From NCBI GenBank assembly GCA_031271465.1, contig JAISVR010000010.1, forward strand, positions 59,707 through 123,706: a stretch of DNA of 64,000 bases, written 5' to 3'. The stretch's first letter is position 1; each line of letters begins with the position of its first letter. Position numbers and translations under genes: made by a program. The notes beneath the pieces were generated by a model. That model was not told where the DNA came from. It did no database searches and saw only the letters and a list, made by a program, of their open reading frames with translations. Origin of the DNA: Prevotellaceae bacterium. Its GTDB lineage: Bacteria > Bacteroidota > Bacteroidia > Bacteroidales > Paludibacteraceae. This document shows, one piece after another, positions 54,356 to 63,559 of the stretch.

Positions 54356-55099
54356 TTATTTTTTCCGGTACGGACAAAAAATACTTTTCATTTTTAAACG
54401 AAGTACACCCAACACACCTTCGGCAAAGATACCGCCGCTCATTTTCGATTCGCCGAGCACTCGGTTTACAAATACGATAGGCACTTCCATCAATTTGAAA
54501 CCAAGACGATAGGCGGTAAATTTCATTTCAATCTGGAAAGCGTATCCTTTGAATTTTATCTTGTCAAAATCAATGGCTTCGAGGGTTTTTCGGCGGTAAC
54601 ATACAAAACCGGCGGTAGTATCGCTCACCTTCATGCCCAGCACAAAACGCACATACTTGGATGCAAAATACGACATTAACACCCGTCCCATGGGCCAATT
54701 TACTACATTTACGCCCGTCAGGTAACGCGAACCGATAGATAGGTCTGCCCCCTGCACGGCACAGGCATCGTAGAGTTTAAGCAAATCGGCAGGATTATGC
54801 GAAAAATCGGCATCCATCTCAAAAATGAAATCGTATTTCCGTTTAATAGCCCAGCGAAAACCTGCAATATACGCCGTTCCCAAGCCAAGTTTTCCCTGCC
54901 GCTGTATCAAAAAAAGCCGTTCGGGAAATTCTTTCTGTAAAGATTTCACGATATGAGCCGTGCCGTCGGGCGAACCATCGTCAATAATCAACACATCAAA
55001 CTCTTTGGGTAAATTAAACACGGCTCGGATAATGTTTTCTACATTCTCTTTCTCGTTATAGGTGGGAATTATAACAATACTGTCGGACATTTTTTTCAT
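54356..55099 (-). CDS. Polyprenol-phosphate mannosyl/glucosyltransferase (GT2, DPM1-like)
   Basis: 247 aa GT-A fold. The N-terminal VIIPTYNEKENVENII and VLIIDDGSPDGTAHIV bind the nucleotide sugar, and the DxD metal site lies in FEMDADFSHNP; FRWAIKRKYDF and the C-terminal acceptor region (GFKLMEVPIVFVNRVLGESKM) match the DPM1 branch. No C-terminal membrane pair, so it is the soluble form. It transfers a sugar to a lipid carrier for envelope glycans. The donor sugar is not determined. Confidence 0.9.
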   Translation of the reverse strand: MKKMSDSIVIIPTYNEKENVENIIRAVFNLPKEFDVLIIDDGSPDGTAHIVKSLQKEFPERLFLIQRQGKLGLGTAYIAGFRWAIKRKYDFIFEMDADFSHNPADLLKLYDACAVQGADLSIGSRYLTGVNVVNWPMGRVLMSYFASKYVRFVLGMKVSDTTAGFVCYRRKTLEAIDFDKIKFKGYAFQIEMKFTAYRLGFKLMEVPIVFVNRVLGESKMSGGIFAEGVLGVLRLKMKSIFCPYRKK

Positions 55100-55226
55100 A
55101 TAAAAAATTATTTCGAAGCAAATGTACAGCGAAAATATCAGATTCGGTCTTTCTAAGAAACAATTTCATAAAAAAAATTTAAAAAAAACATTCCGATATA
55201 GTGATACTGTTTCCAAAATAATGAAA

Positions 55227-55234
55227 TATCTTTG
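55227..55234 (+). promoter_or_regulatory. -7 box of ispH-pfkA
   Basis: TATCTTTG 31 bp before the ispH start; the predicted transcript begins after the alternative upstream Met at 55232. Confidence 0.6.
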
Positions 55235-55264
55235 CGTTTCCAATCAAACAAGTGTTGCAACACA

Positions 55265-56131
55265 ATGATAATAGAAATTGACGAACATTCGGGTTTTTGT
55301 TTCGGGGTAGTAACTGCTATACAGAAAGCCGAGGAAGAATTGAAAAAGGACGGTGTGCTGTATTGTCTGGGCGATATTGTACATAATGGCAGTGAAGTAG
55401 AACGGCTCGAAAAGCTTGGGTTAATCACCATCAATCACGAGCAATTTGAACGCTTACACGATGCAAAAGTACTCTTACGCGCCCACGGTGAACCTCCTTC
55501 GACCTACGAAACGGCACGGCGGAACAATATCACGATTATCGACGCTACTTGTCCGGTGGTGTTGCTCTTGCAGAAAAAAATCAAAGATGAATACGATAAT
55601 ACTCCTGCCAACACTCAGATTGTAATTTTTGGTAAACAGGGGCACGCCGAAGTAAATGGCTTGGTGGGACAAACCGGAAATCGAGCCATTGTGGTAGAAA
55701 ATAAAGCTGATTTGCAGAAAGTGGATTTCACTAAACCGATTCGGCTATTTTCGCAAACTACAAAATCGGTTGAAGAATTTAACGAGATTGTAAAGGAAAT
55801 AAAGAACCATACCAATTTATCGTCCGATTTTTATTTTAACGACACTATTTGCCGGCAGGTTGCCAATCGTATTCCGAATATCCGGCAATTTGCAAAAAAT
55901 CATGACATAATCATTTTCGTAAGCGGACGCAAAAGTTCGAACGGAAAAATCCTTTTTGAAGAATGCAAAAAGGTAAACCCCAATTCGTATCAAATAGCCG
56001 AACCCGATGAAATCAAACCCGAATGGTTTACTCATGCCTCGAATGTGGGTATTTGCGGAGCCACTTCTACCCCCAAATGGTTGATGGAAAAGGCAGCAAA
56101 GATAATTAGCGAATTAAAAATCAACTCATAA
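55265..56131 (+). CDS. ispH: 4-Hydroxy-3-methylbut-2-enyl diphosphate reductase IspH
   Basis: Last step of the MEP isoprenoid pathway, making IPP and DMAPP with a [4Fe-4S] cluster. 288 aa from the start MIIEIDEH. Cluster Cys residues: GFCFGV (Cys12), DATCP and DTICR. HG motifs in LRAHGEPP and [11 protein letters not shown] bind the diphosphate, and [10 protein letters not shown] is the C-terminal signature. The upstream in-frame Met at 55232 overlaps the promoter and is rejected. pfkA starts 15 bp after the stop, so they form one operon. Confidence 0.95.
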   Translation: MIIEIDEHSGFCFGVVTAIQKAEEELKKDGVLYCLGDIVHNGSEVERLEKLGLITINHEQFERLHDAKVLLRAHGEPPSTYETARRNNITIIDATCPVVLLLQKKIKDEYDNTPANTQIVIFGKQGHAEVNGLVGQTGNRAIVVENKADLQKVDFTKPIRLFSQTTKSVEEFNEIVKEIKNHTNLSSDFYFNDTICRQVANRIPNIRQFAKNHDIIIFVSGRKSSNGKILFEECKKVNPNSYQIAEPDEIKPEWFTHASNVGICGATSTPKWLMEKAAKIISELKINS

Positions 56132-56145
56132 AATAAGAAGAAGAT

Positions 56146-57120
56146 ATGCACAAACTGAATTGTATCGGAGTTCTCACCTCGGGAGGTGATGCTCCCGGAA
56201 TGAATGCTGCCTTAAGAGCAGTAACCCGTACGGCAATTTTCAACAACTTGCAGGTAAAAGCCATATACCGTGGTTATCGCGGGTTGATAACGGGCGAAAT
56301 TGTTCCGTTCCAAACCGAAAGCGTAAGCAACATCATTCAACGGGGTGGAACGATATTAAAGACAGCCCGTTGTCCCGAATTTCAAACTCCCGAAGGTCGC
56401 CGGCAGGCATACGATAACCTTGTGCGCGAAGGCATCAACGCATTGATTGTAATAGGTGGTAACGGAACTTTTACCGGTGCACATATTTTTTCACAGGAAT
56501 ACGAAATTCCCATCGTAGGTATACCCGGAACTATTGACAACGACCTTTACGGTACCGATTCTACCATCGGTTACGACACTGCCCTTAACACGATTACGGA
56601 TGCGGTAGATAAAATTCGCGACACTGCCAGTTCGCTTGAGCGGCTTTTTTTGGTTGAAGTGATGGGACGCGATGCCGGCTATTTGGCTCTTTACGGAGCT
56701 ATTGCTTCGGGAGCGGAATCGGCAATTATCCCCGAAATAGTTACCGAAGAAGATCAATTGGAGGGTTTGATTCAAAACGGTTTTCGAAAAACGAAAAACA
56801 GCAGTATCGTACTTGTTTCCGAAAGTGAAAAAACGGGCGGTGCTTTTGGCATTGCTGCGCGATTGAAAGAAAAAGGATTTACTCCGCATGTTACCAAATT
56901 GGGACATATTCAACGCGGCGGTTCTCCTTCTGCCATCGACCGCATTTTGGCAAGCCGAATCGGTGTAGCTGCCGTAGACGCTCTGCTCGACGAGCAACGG
57001 AACATTATGGTAGGTATTGTAAAAGATGAAATTGTACATGTGCCTTTTAACCGTGCGATCAAAGACAAAAAGCCTGTAGAAAAATACATGTTCGATGTGT
57101 TGAGATTGCTTTCTATTTAA
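56146..57120 (+). CDS. pfkA: 6-Phosphofructokinase
   Basis: 324 aa ATP-PFK fold. [18 protein letters not shown] is the nucleotide-binding N-terminus, [22 protein letters not shown] has the catalytic Asp, and [13 protein letters not shown] binds substrate. At the usual GGDG position the sequence reads [10 protein letters not shown], with Asn instead of Asp; I recall such Asn variants in other Bacteroidetes but did not check. Commits fructose-6-phosphate to glycolysis. It is transcribed with ispH. Confidence 0.93.
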   Translation: MHKLNCIGVLTSGGDAPGMNAALRAVTRTAIFNNLQVKAIYRGYRGLITGEIVPFQTESVSNIIQRGGTILKTARCPEFQTPEGRRQAYDNLVREGINALIVIGGNGTFTGAHIFSQEYEIPIVGIPGTIDNDLYGTDSTIGYDTALNTITDAVDKIRDTASSLERLFLVEVMGRDAGYLALYGAIASGAESAIIPEIVTEEDQLEGLIQNGFRKTKNSSIVLVSESEKTGGAFGIAARLKEKGFTPHVTKLGHIQRGGSPSAIDRILASRIGVAAVDALLDEQRNIMVGIVKDEIVHVPFNRAIKDKKPVEKYMFDVLRLLSI

Positions 57121-57210
57121 GTAGGGACGAGGCGCGCCCCGTTTCTACAAACTTGAATGCCCCATTCCCCTTCGTCTTGTTGACTGAAGCGACCAAAGAA
57201 CGATTTTTTC

Positions 57211-57251
57211 ACTCTCGTTCGACATAGCGAGATGCTATGCTGAACGAGAGT
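57211..57251. repeat. Long hairpin after pfkA
   Basis: ACTCTCGTTC / GAACGAGAGT arms (57211-57220, 57242-57251) with an inner CATAGC / GCTATG pair. REP-like. Confidence 0.8.
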
Positions 57252-57321
57252 ATCTTTATAATCTAAAAGAACAGGATTAGATACTCCAAGCGTACTTTTC
57301 CATACTTGGAGAACCGGCTTA

Positions 57322-57510
57322 GACTCTCCGAGAATCTTTTTTCTGTCGAAAATACTTAAAGCCGACTCTCAAAAACTGTCTCCTTATATAAAAAAAGTCG
57401 AACTTGACTCTTTTAGGGTATTCTTTGACTCTTTTAGAGTATTCTTTGGCTCTTTTGGAGTATTCTTTGACTCTTTGGGAGTATCCTTTTAGTTTTTTAG
57501 AGTCTGTTTA
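57322..57510. repeat. Tandem array C, exact 21-bp period, 9 units
   Basis: Unit starts at 57322, 57364, 57406, 57427, 57448, 57469 and 57490, with two more degenerate units between; the best copies contain ACTCTTTTAGAGT followed by ATTCTTTG. Located between the ends of pfkA and the mmd operon, where no gene exists. Confidence 0.9.
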
Positions 57511-57531
57511 TTTAACGCTGAAACCTTATTT

Positions 57532-58845
57532 TTAAGTTAACATACTCAATAAAATACCGGCAGCTACCGCCGAACCGATTACGCCTGCCACATTGGGACC
57601 CATAGCGTGCATGAGCAGGAAATTGCCCGGATCTGTTTCCTGTCCTACGGTTTGCGATACGCGCGCCGCCATTGGTACTGCCGACACACCTGCCGATCCG
57701 ATTAGCGGATTGATTTTTTCCTTTAAAAACAAATTCATAAATTTTGCCAGCAGTACTCCGCCCGCAGTACCCAAACCAAAAGCAATGACACCCATAAGCA
57801 AAATACTCAGCGTTTGTGTATTAAGAAAAGCGTCCGAAGTAGCAGTGGCACCCACAGTAATTCCTAAAAAGATGGTTACAATGTTCATCATTTCGTTTTG
57901 AACGGTTTTACTCAATCGTTCCACTACTCCGCTTTCACGCATCAGGTTACCCAGCAAAAGACTGCCTATCAAAGTTGCTGCCGTGGGTAAAATGAGCGAT
58001 ACGATAACTGTTACCACTATCGGGAAAATGATTTTTTCTTTTTTCGATACCGTGCGTAACTGTTTCATGCGAATTGCCCGCTCTTTTTTAGTGGTAAGAG
58101 CGCGCATAATGGGCGGCTGAATTACAGGTACCAACGCCATATACGAATACGCTGCCACGGCAATTGGTCCCAACAAATGCGGAGCAAGTTTGCTGGTAAG
58201 AAAAATTGCCGTCGGTCCGTCGGCACCTCCGATAATACCTATCGAAGCAGCTTCGCGCGGAAGAAAACCAAGTGCAATAGCTCCAATATAAGTAGCGAAA
58301 ATACCAAGTTGCGCCGCTGCTCCAAGCAACAGACTTTTTGGATTGGCAATAAGCGGTCCGAAGTCGGTCATTGCTCCAACACCGATAAAAATAAGACAGG
58401 GATAAATACCCAACTTCACGCCCAAGTAGAGGAAATCGAGTAGCCCGGCACCATCGCGAAACAGTTCCCAATGTACCTGTCCGCCGGCAAATAACTCCGG
58501 TGTAAACAATCCCGCAAGCGGCAGGTTGGTAAGCAGCATACCAAATGCTATCGGCAAAAGTAGCAGTGGTTCAAAGTTTTTTTGAATAGCCAAATACAGG
58601 AGAACGCTTGCTATAACAAGCATTACCAGCGTTCGCCAGTCGGCAGCGGCAATGCCTGTGGTGTGGATAAATTCCACAAAATGTCCAACAACCGTTTGAC
58701 TTGCGGGTTGCTCTGCAACAATACTTTGTTGGGCTACAGCAGTTGCATTTTCATCGGCAGTTGTTGCTTTTGCCGAAGCCATCAGCGTGAAAGCAACACA
58801 GAGCAAGGCAAGCAGAAAAAATATGTGTTTGGATAAATTTTTCAT
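57532..58845 (-). CDS. mmdB: Methylmalonyl-CoA decarboxylase, beta subunit (Na+ pump)
   Basis: 437 aa integral membrane carboxybiotin decarboxylase that couples CO2 release to Na+ export. The core motif [20 protein letters not shown] carries the conserved Asp of the ion path, and [13 protein letters not shown] and [22 protein letters not shown] complete the family signature. About ten membrane segments. An N-terminal extension ([19 protein letters not shown], then an Ala/Thr-rich stretch) precedes the pump core. It is the last gene of the operon. Confidence 0.93.
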   Translation of the reverse strand: MKNLSKHIFFLLALLCVAFTLMASAKATTADENATAVAQQSIVAEQPASQTVVGHFVEFIHTTGIAAADWRTLVMLVIASVLLYLAIQKNFEPLLLLPIAFGMLLTNLPLAGLFTPELFAGGQVHWELFRDGAGLLDFLYLGVKLGIYPCLIFIGVGAMTDFGPLIANPKSLLLGAAAQLGIFATYIGAIALGFLPREAASIGIIGGADGPTAIFLTSKLAPHLLGPIAVAAYSYMALVPVIQPPIMRALTTKKERAIRMKQLRTVSKKEKIIFPIVVTVIVSLILPTAATLIGSLLLGNLMRESGVVERLSKTVQNEMMNIVTIFLGITVGATATSDAFLNTQTLSILLMGVIAFGLGTAGGVLLAKFMNLFLKEKINPLIGSAGVSAVPMAARVSQTVGQETDPGNFLLMHAMGPNVAGVIGSAVAAGILLSMLT

Positions 58846-58863
58846 TTCTTTCTTTTTTCAATA

Positions 58864-59274
58864 TTATTCCAAATCAATCAACACATCGCCCTGCATCACA
58901 CTTTGTCCTGTCTGCACATATACCGCTTTTATTACAGCATCTTTTTCTGCCATGATGTTGTTTTCCATCTTCATGGATTCTATCGTGAGCAGAATATCTC
59001 CGCGTTTTACAGCTTGATCTTTGCGCACCATTATTTTCATAATAACTCCCGGCAGCGGCGACTGTACCGATGCTACCGAAGGAGTTTTTACCGGCATGGC
59101 AACCGGTTCTACCTTACCCGGAGCTTTTACAGCAAGAGTTGCTGTTGTGTTGGGGCGTTCTATCTGCACTATAAAAGGGGTGCCGTTTACTTCTATTTCG
59201 GCAACATCTTTTTCTATCTCATTGACAGATACTTCGTAGCTGCTGCCGTTTATTTTAAATTTGAATTTTTTCAT
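58864..59274 (-). CDS. mmdC: Biotin carrier subunit of the decarboxylase
   Basis: 136 aa biotinyl-domain protein. The biotin-accepting Lys102 is in ESMKMENNI, with a Pro/Val/Ala linker before it (PGKVEPVAMPVKTPSV) and SPLPGVIMKIMV beginning the lipoyl/biotinyl fold. Carries the carboxyl group between the MmdA transferase and the MmdB pump. Sits 7 bp after the gene for the small delta/gamma-like subunit. Confidence 0.92.
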   Translation of the reverse strand: MKKFKFKINGSSYEVSVNEIEKDVAEIEVNGTPFIVQIERPNTTATLAVKAPGKVEPVAMPVKTPSVASVQSPLPGVIMKIMVRKDQAVKRGDILLTIESMKMENNIMAEKDAVIKAVYVQTGQSVMQGDVLIDLE

Positions 59275-59281
59275 GATTATG

Positions 59282-59656
59282 TTATCGTATCAAATTATTT
59301 AATCCATAAATTTTTGAACTCCATGGCGAATACCGTCGTTCTACTTTCTTTATGGTGATGATAGCACTTTCTACATCGTGTACATCGTCGTAATACAAAT
59401 GCAAAGCCATACCGATAGCAGCACTTTCTTCGGCAGTAAGTCGCTTGCTTTCATACTCTTCCTTTTCGTGTTTCGCAGCAGCAGGATGTATCCATCGCGG
59501 CAATTTTATTTTAATCAGTACTTTTGCCGGCGCAAATATTTTTCCAAAAAGACCAATAATAAAGACCAAAAAAATAAGAGTGATAAACACCATTGCCAAA
59601 CCGAAATAAACTACCGTGAGCGTATTATTCCAGTCTATCGCTAATAAATTATTCAT
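59282..59656 (-). CDS. mmdD: OadG-like small membrane subunit
   Basis: 124 aa with one N-terminal membrane segment (TVVYFGLAMVFITLIFLVFIIGLFGKIF) and a polar C-terminal half. Matches the OadG family of small gamma/delta subunits that hold the decarboxylase complex together. The gap to the upstream mmdA is 11 bp; it overlaps no other gene. Confidence 0.82.
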   Translation of the reverse strand: MNNLLAIDWNNTLTVVYFGLAMVFITLIFLVFIIGLFGKIFAPAKVLIKIKLPRWIHPAAAKHEKEEYESKRLTAEESAAIGMALHLYYDDVHDVESAIITIKKVERRYSPWSSKIYGLNNLIR

Positions 59657-59667
59657 AGCAGTGTTTT

Positions 59668-61230
59668 TTAAAGAGGTATGTTTGAATGTTTTTTCAACGG
59701 ATTAGACAGCTTTTTAGTTTGCAGAGTTTGAAACGATCGAATAACGCGAAAACGGGTATTGCGAGGTTCTATCACATCATCAATATAACCATACGAAGCT
59801 GCTTGATAAGGATTTGCAAATTTTTGCTTGTACTCGTTTTCTTTTTCTTCCACAAATTTGGCTCTTTCTTCCGGGTCGTCAATGTTGGCAATTTCGCGCC
59901 CTTCGAGCACCTCAATAGCTCCGGCAGCACCCATCACGGCAATTTCGGCAGAGGGCCAGGCATAATTCAAATCGCCACGCAACTGCTTGCAGCTCATCAC
60001 ATCGTGCGCTCCTCCATAAGATTTTCGAATAGTAACGGTGATTTTAGGCACCGTAGCTTCGCCATAGGCAAACATTAATTTTGCGCCATGAACAATAATT
60101 CCGGCATACTCTTGAGCAGAACCGGGGAGAAATCCCGGCACATCGACCAGCGTGAGTAGCGGGATGTTGAACGCATCGCAAAAGCGTACAAAACGGGCTG
60201 CCTTGCGCGACGCATCGCAATCGAGTACACCTGCAAGGAAATTGGGTTGATTTGCCACAATACCTGTAGAAACACCGTTGAAGCGCGCAAAACCGACAAT
60301 GATATTTTTGGCATAATCGGCATGTATTTCTACAAATTTACCGTAGTCGACAATCCCTTTGATGATTTCCTTCATATCGTAAGGTTTGTTGGGATTTTCG
60401 GGAACAATTTCGTTGAGGAAATCGTCGCTACGACTAATTGGGTCGGAACATTCCACAATCGGTGCTTCCTCGAGGTTATTCTGCGGTAAATATGCAAGCA
60501 ATTCGCGAATTTTGTTGATTCCTTCTTCTTCGGTGGCAACTTTGAAATGCGAAACGCCCGATTTCGACGAATGTACCGCAGCTCCACCCAAATCTTCGGT
60601 AGTAATAATTTCACCGGTAACAGATTTCACCACCTTAGGTCCGGTAACAAACATATAGCTGTTTTGCTCGGTCATCATAATGAAATCGGTGAGTGCCGGC
60701 GAATATACCGCCCCACCGGCACATGGACCAAAAATTGCAGAAATTTGTGGAACTACACCCGAAGCAAGAATATTGCGCTCGAAAATTTCGGCATACCCCG
60801 CCAGCGAAGTTACACCTTCTTGAATACGCGCACCGCCCGAATCGTTGATGCCAATAACCGGCGCGCCCATTTTCATTGCCATATCCATCACCTTGCAAAT
60901 TTTTTGCGCCATGGTTTCGGAGAGCGAACCGCCAAAAACGGTGAAATCCTGAGCAAAAACATATACCAGCCGCCCGTCGATGCTACCACTTCCGGTTACA
61001 ACACCATCGCCGAGATATTTTTCCTTTTCCAGTCCGAAATTATGACTGCGATGAACAACAAACATATCCAGTTCCTCGAAACTTCCTTCGTCGAGCAGCA
61101 TTTTTATTCGCTCCCGAGCAGTATATTTCCCCTTTGTATGTTGTGCGTCAATGCGTTTTTGTCCCCCACCGAGCTTCGCTTGTTTACGAAGGTCGATAAG
61201 TTCCTTCAGTTTGCCGGTCTTTGCATCCAT
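59668..61230 (-). CDS. mmdA: Methylmalonyl-CoA carboxyltransferase/decarboxylase alpha subunit
   Basis: 520 aa carboxyl transferase domain protein, of the propionyl-CoA carboxylase beta family. [19 protein letters not shown] and [13 protein letters not shown] form the first crotonase-like oxyanion hole; [22 protein letters not shown] forms the second. In this operon it most likely transfers the carboxyl from methylmalonyl-CoA to biotin. A propionyl-CoA carboxylase role is possible, but no biotin carboxylase gene lies nearby. Confidence 0.92.
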   Translation of the reverse strand: MDAKTGKLKELIDLRKQAKLGGGQKRIDAQHTKGKYTARERIKMLLDEGSFEELDMFVVHRSHNFGLEKEKYLGDGVVTGSGSIDGRLVYVFAQDFTVFGGSLSETMAQKICKVMDMAMKMGAPVIGINDSGGARIQEGVTSLAGYAEIFERNILASGVVPQISAIFGPCAGGAVYSPALTDFIMMTEQNSYMFVTGPKVVKSVTGEIITTEDLGGAAVHSSKSGVSHFKVATEEEGINKIRELLAYLPQNNLEEAPIVECSDPISRSDDFLNEIVPENPNKPYDMKEIIKGIVDYGKFVEIHADYAKNIIVGFARFNGVSTGIVANQPNFLAGVLDCDASRKAARFVRFCDAFNIPLLTLVDVPGFLPGSAQEYAGIIVHGAKLMFAYGEATVPKITVTIRKSYGGAHDVMSCKQLRGDLNYAWPSAEIAVMGAAGAIEVLEGREIANIDDPEERAKFVEEKENEYKQKFANPYQAASYGYIDDVIEPRNTRFRVIRSFQTLQTKKLSNPLKKHSNIPL

Positions 61231-61235
61231 AAAAA

Positions 61236-61649
61236 TTAGTTGTTAGGATCTTCGCAAAGTTCGGTCAATACGCCAAAAGTAGATTTTGGATGCAAGAAAG
61301 CAATGTTTAATCCTTCGGCACCTTTGCGTGGAGTTTTGTCGATGAGTTGAATGCCGTCGGCGGCAGCTTCATCAAGAGCTTGTTGCAAATCATCGACCGC
61401 AAAAGCGATGTGCTGCACCCCGCCATGTGGATTTTTTTCCAAAAATTTGCTAATCGGACTGTCGTCAGAAGTGCCTTCAAGTAATTCGATTTTAGTTTGA
61501 CCAATTTTGAAAAACGCGGTTCTTACTTTTTGTTCCGCCACTTCTTCTACGGAGTAACATTTCTCGCCCAACAGTTTTTCATAGTAGGCAATAGCTTCGT
61601 CGAGATTTTTTACGGCAATACCGATGTGTTCAATGTGTGTAGGTTTCAT
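61236..61649 (-). CDS. mce: Methylmalonyl-CoA epimerase
   Basis: 137 aa VOC-fold protein: [24 protein letters not shown] at the N-terminus, [15 protein letters not shown] in the middle and the C-terminal VLTELCE. His and Glu metal ligands are visible ([19 protein letters not shown]). Converts (S)- and (R)-methylmalonyl-CoA, linking methylmalonyl-CoA mutase to the decarboxylase that follows 5 bp downstream. First gene of the operon. Confidence 0.95.
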   Translation of the reverse strand: MKPTHIEHIGIAVKNLDEAIAYYEKLLGEKCYSVEEVAEQKVRTAFFKIGQTKIELLEGTSDDSPISKFLEKNPHGGVQHIAFAVDDLQQALDEAAADGIQLIDKTPRKGAEGLNIAFLHPKSTFGVLTELCEDPNN

Positions 61650-61779
61650 AATGTATTATTACTGTGATTTAAGAAAATTAAAAACATTGCGAAAGTATAT
61701 TTTTTAAGCAAATAAAAAAACTCATCCATTCGTTTTTTTGAATCTTAGTAAAAATTTAACTTTTTCAATTGTTGTAATA

Positions 61780-61809
61780 AAAAAGGCGCAATGTGAATTG
61801 CGCCTTTTT
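61780..61809. terminator. Bidirectional terminator
   Basis: AAAAAGGCGCAAT / ATTGCGCCTTTTT, 13-bp stem, loop GTGA. Ends the BspA-like gene on -. Confidence 0.9.
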
Positions 61810-61832
61810 CTAACTAATAAATTAACTAATAC

Positions 61833-62525
61833 TTATTCTGCATCGGAACTTTTGAGTACCACATCATCTTGAATATTGATGAACTCGCCCCATTGTTTTG
61901 CTCCCTGGTAAGCCTCAAGCGAACCTTCGGGAACATGCAAAATGCAAGAACTTGGGTCAACAGCCGTGAAAATACCTTTGCCAAGTTTTGTTATTGGTTT
62001 GGTAGTAAATACCGTAATTGATTTCAAATTTTGGCAATCGTAGTATGCTTCTTCGCCAATAGTGGTAACAGTAGCCGGAATCACAGCTTCGGTTAACTGA
62101 CGACATTTCCAAAAAGCTCTTTCGCCAATGCCGGCAAGACTTTTGGGGAAAATAATTTGAGCAAGCGATTTGCTACCCGTCAGGTTCGACGGATTGAAAA
62201 ATGCGTATTGTGGAATTTCATTTGCTTTATAGTTAGCCGATTTGGTATTACCGTCTTTTATCGTACCCTTTGTGCCCGAAAATGCCACGATATTTACTCT
62301 CGACATATCTACAACGGCTAAATTCGGCATGGCATCGCGCATGGTTTTAAAGTCGCGAGCATCAATTGTTCCGGTAAGCACGATGTCGGTAATTGTTTGG
62401 CGTTCTTCGTTGGTCAAAGCGCGATACAAGCCGCCTGCAGTTACACTTAAAGTTTTGGATACTTGAGCATTAAGCGCAGAAAAGGCGATACTCAATACAC
62501 TAAAAACTAAAACTATTTTTTTCAT
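61833..62525 (-). CDS. Secreted BspA-type LRR protein
   Basis: 230 aa from the start MKKIVLVF; signal peptide to about residue 20 (SALNAQ). LRR_5 repeats (LAQIIFPKSLAGIGERAFWKC, LTEAVIPATVTTIGEEAYYDC) and the cap CILHVPEGSLEAYQGAKQWGEF. An upstream Met at 62552 is rejected, because 62525 gives a proper signal peptide. A -7 box TATATTTG (minus strand, 62593-62600) lies upstream. No sorting domain, so the location is secreted or periplasmic. Confidence 0.85.
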   Translation of the reverse strand: MKKIVLVFSVLSIAFSALNAQVSKTLSVTAGGLYRALTNEERQTITDIVLTGTIDARDFKTMRDAMPNLAVVDMSRVNIVAFSGTKGTIKDGNTKSANYKANEIPQYAFFNPSNLTGSKSLAQIIFPKSLAGIGERAFWKCRQLTEAVIPATVTTIGEEAYYDCQNLKSITVFTTKPITKLGKGIFTAVDPSSCILHVPEGSLEAYQGAKQWGEFINIQDDVVLKSSDAE

Positions 62526-62592
62526 TTCAATTTCGATTTTGCCAATATACATTGGCGGTTAAACTTATTTTTCTCTGTTTTTTTAAGGTTTG

Positions 62593-62600
62593 CAAATATA
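62593..62600 (-). promoter_or_regulatory. -7 box of the BspA-type gene
   Basis: Minus-strand TATATTTG matches TAnnTTTG, 67 bp before the start. Confidence 0.5.
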
Positions 62601-62717
62601 TTCCTTTTTTCAAAAAAAGAAGAATGTAAGTCAAAAATTTTATATACTTTTTTTCAACAATGATTTTTTACTCAAAAAAAGTAGGTTGACAATTTTACAA
62701 CATAATTTGGTTACATT

Positions 62718-62747
62718 TTTGTATTTCCAAAAAATATTATACTTTTG
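62718..62747 (+). promoter_or_regulatory. Promoter of the ilv leader
   Basis: TTTG at 62718-62721 and TACTTTTG at 62740-62747, spaced 18 nt. The transcript would start near 62753, 16 nt before the leader peptide. Confidence 0.7.
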
Positions 62748-62768
62748 TGCTTTCAAAAAAACGAAAAA

Positions 62769-62834
62769 ATGATGCAAACAATCGCTTTAAACATATTTAT
62801 CGCTGCGGTGGTCGTCCTTCTTCAACAGAATTAA
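62769..62834 (+). CDS. Ile/Val/Leu-rich leader peptide (ilv attenuation)
   Basis: 21 codons encoding MMQTIALNIFIAAVVVLLQQN: three Ile, three Val and three Leu among 21 residues, with a V-V-V-L-L run. It is too short for normal gene calling. It starts just after a good promoter and ends 56 bp before an intrinsic terminator, upstream of ilvD. The Leu codons CTT CTT lie inside the first arm (62816-62823) of an RNA stem. This is the design of a branched-chain amino acid attenuator: slow translation at Ile/Val/Leu codons favours the antiterminator and gene expression. Confidence 0.85.
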   Translation: MMQTIALNIFIAAVVVLLQQN

Positions 62835-62922
62835 GGAGAAGGTTTGTCGTGGATTATTTTTACCTAATACAATTATAAAATGAATTCCTAAAAGCCTTTC
62901 TCTCTGTGAGAAAGGCTTTTTT
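62816..62922 (+). promoter_or_regulatory. Attenuator structures 1:2, 2:3 and 3:4
   Basis: Segment 1 CCTTCTTC (62816-62823) pairs with segment 2 GGAGAAGG (62835-62842). Segment 2 can instead pair with segment 3 CCTTTCTCT (62895-62903, one bulge). Segment 3 with 4 forms the terminator: 62890-62902 with 62908-62920, followed by TT. Segments 1:2 and 2:3 are mutually exclusive, as are 2:3 and 3:4. Confidence 0.75.
62890..62922 (+). terminator. Attenuator terminator
   Basis: AAAAGCCTTTCTC / GAGAAAGGCTTTT, 13-bp stem and T-tract, located between the leader and the next gene. Confidence 0.9.
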
Positions 62923-62923
62923 A

Positions 62924-63559
62924 ATGAAAGATTTGAAAATGAAAAATCAGAAATATCCCATACTTTTTAGCATCTACACTGTCGCCATTTTGATTGTGTC
63001 TTTTTGGTTGTCAAAAGATAAAGCAACATATTGGCTGGAAGTAATACCGGTATTGATATTCTTCCCGATTTTATTTTTTACCTATCGCCGGTTTAAATTC
63101 ACAACGCTTGCTTATGTGCTTATTTGTGTTCACATACTAATTTTATGCGTTGGTGGAATTTATACCTATGCCGAAGTTCCGCTTGGATTCCGGATGCAGG
63201 ACTGGTTTGGTTTTGCTCGGAATAATTACGACAAAATCGGACATTTTGCTCAGGGATTTATTCCTGCAATTTTGACTCGGGAAGTTCTCTTACGCACTTC
63301 GCCTCTACGCGCAGGAAAGTGGTTGGCATTTATCACGGTTTCTATTTGTTTGGCAATCAGCGCAATGTACGAACTGTTTGAATGGTGGGTTTGTTTGCTT
63401 CGAGGCGATTCTGCCGAAGCCTTTCTCGGTACACAAGGTTACGAATGGGACGCACAGTCGGATATGTTGCTTTGCCTGATTGGGGCGATTGTTGCATTGC
63501 TTGCCTTATCAAAATGGCATAATAAAATATTAAACGAAAATAGACTTTTAGAAAAATGA
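62924..63559 (+). CDS. DUF2238 (YjdF-like) inner membrane protein
   Basis: 211 aa from the ATG at 62924, right after the attenuator; an alternative Met is at 62939. The upstream Met at 62906 lies inside the terminator stem and is rejected. About six membrane segments ([55 protein letters not shown], and others) and the conserved [14 protein letters not shown] and [15 protein letters not shown]. Family function is unknown. Stop overlaps the ilvD start by 4 bp, so translation is coupled. Confidence 0.85.
   Translation: MKDLKMKNQKYPILFSIYTVAILIVSFWLSKDKATYWLEVIPVLIFFPILFFTYRRFKFTTLAYVLICVHILILCVGGIYTYAEVPLGFRMQDWFGFARNNYDKIGHFAQGFIPAILTREVLLRTSPLRAGKWLAFITVSICLAISAMYELFEWWVCLLRGDSAEAFLGTQGYEWDAQSDMLLCLIGAIVALLALSKWHNKILNENRLLEK

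Noticed and set aside
62906..62923. Upstream Met as start of the DUF2238 protein
   Set aside because: Lies inside the terminator stem of the attenuator; starts at 62924 or 62939 fit better.
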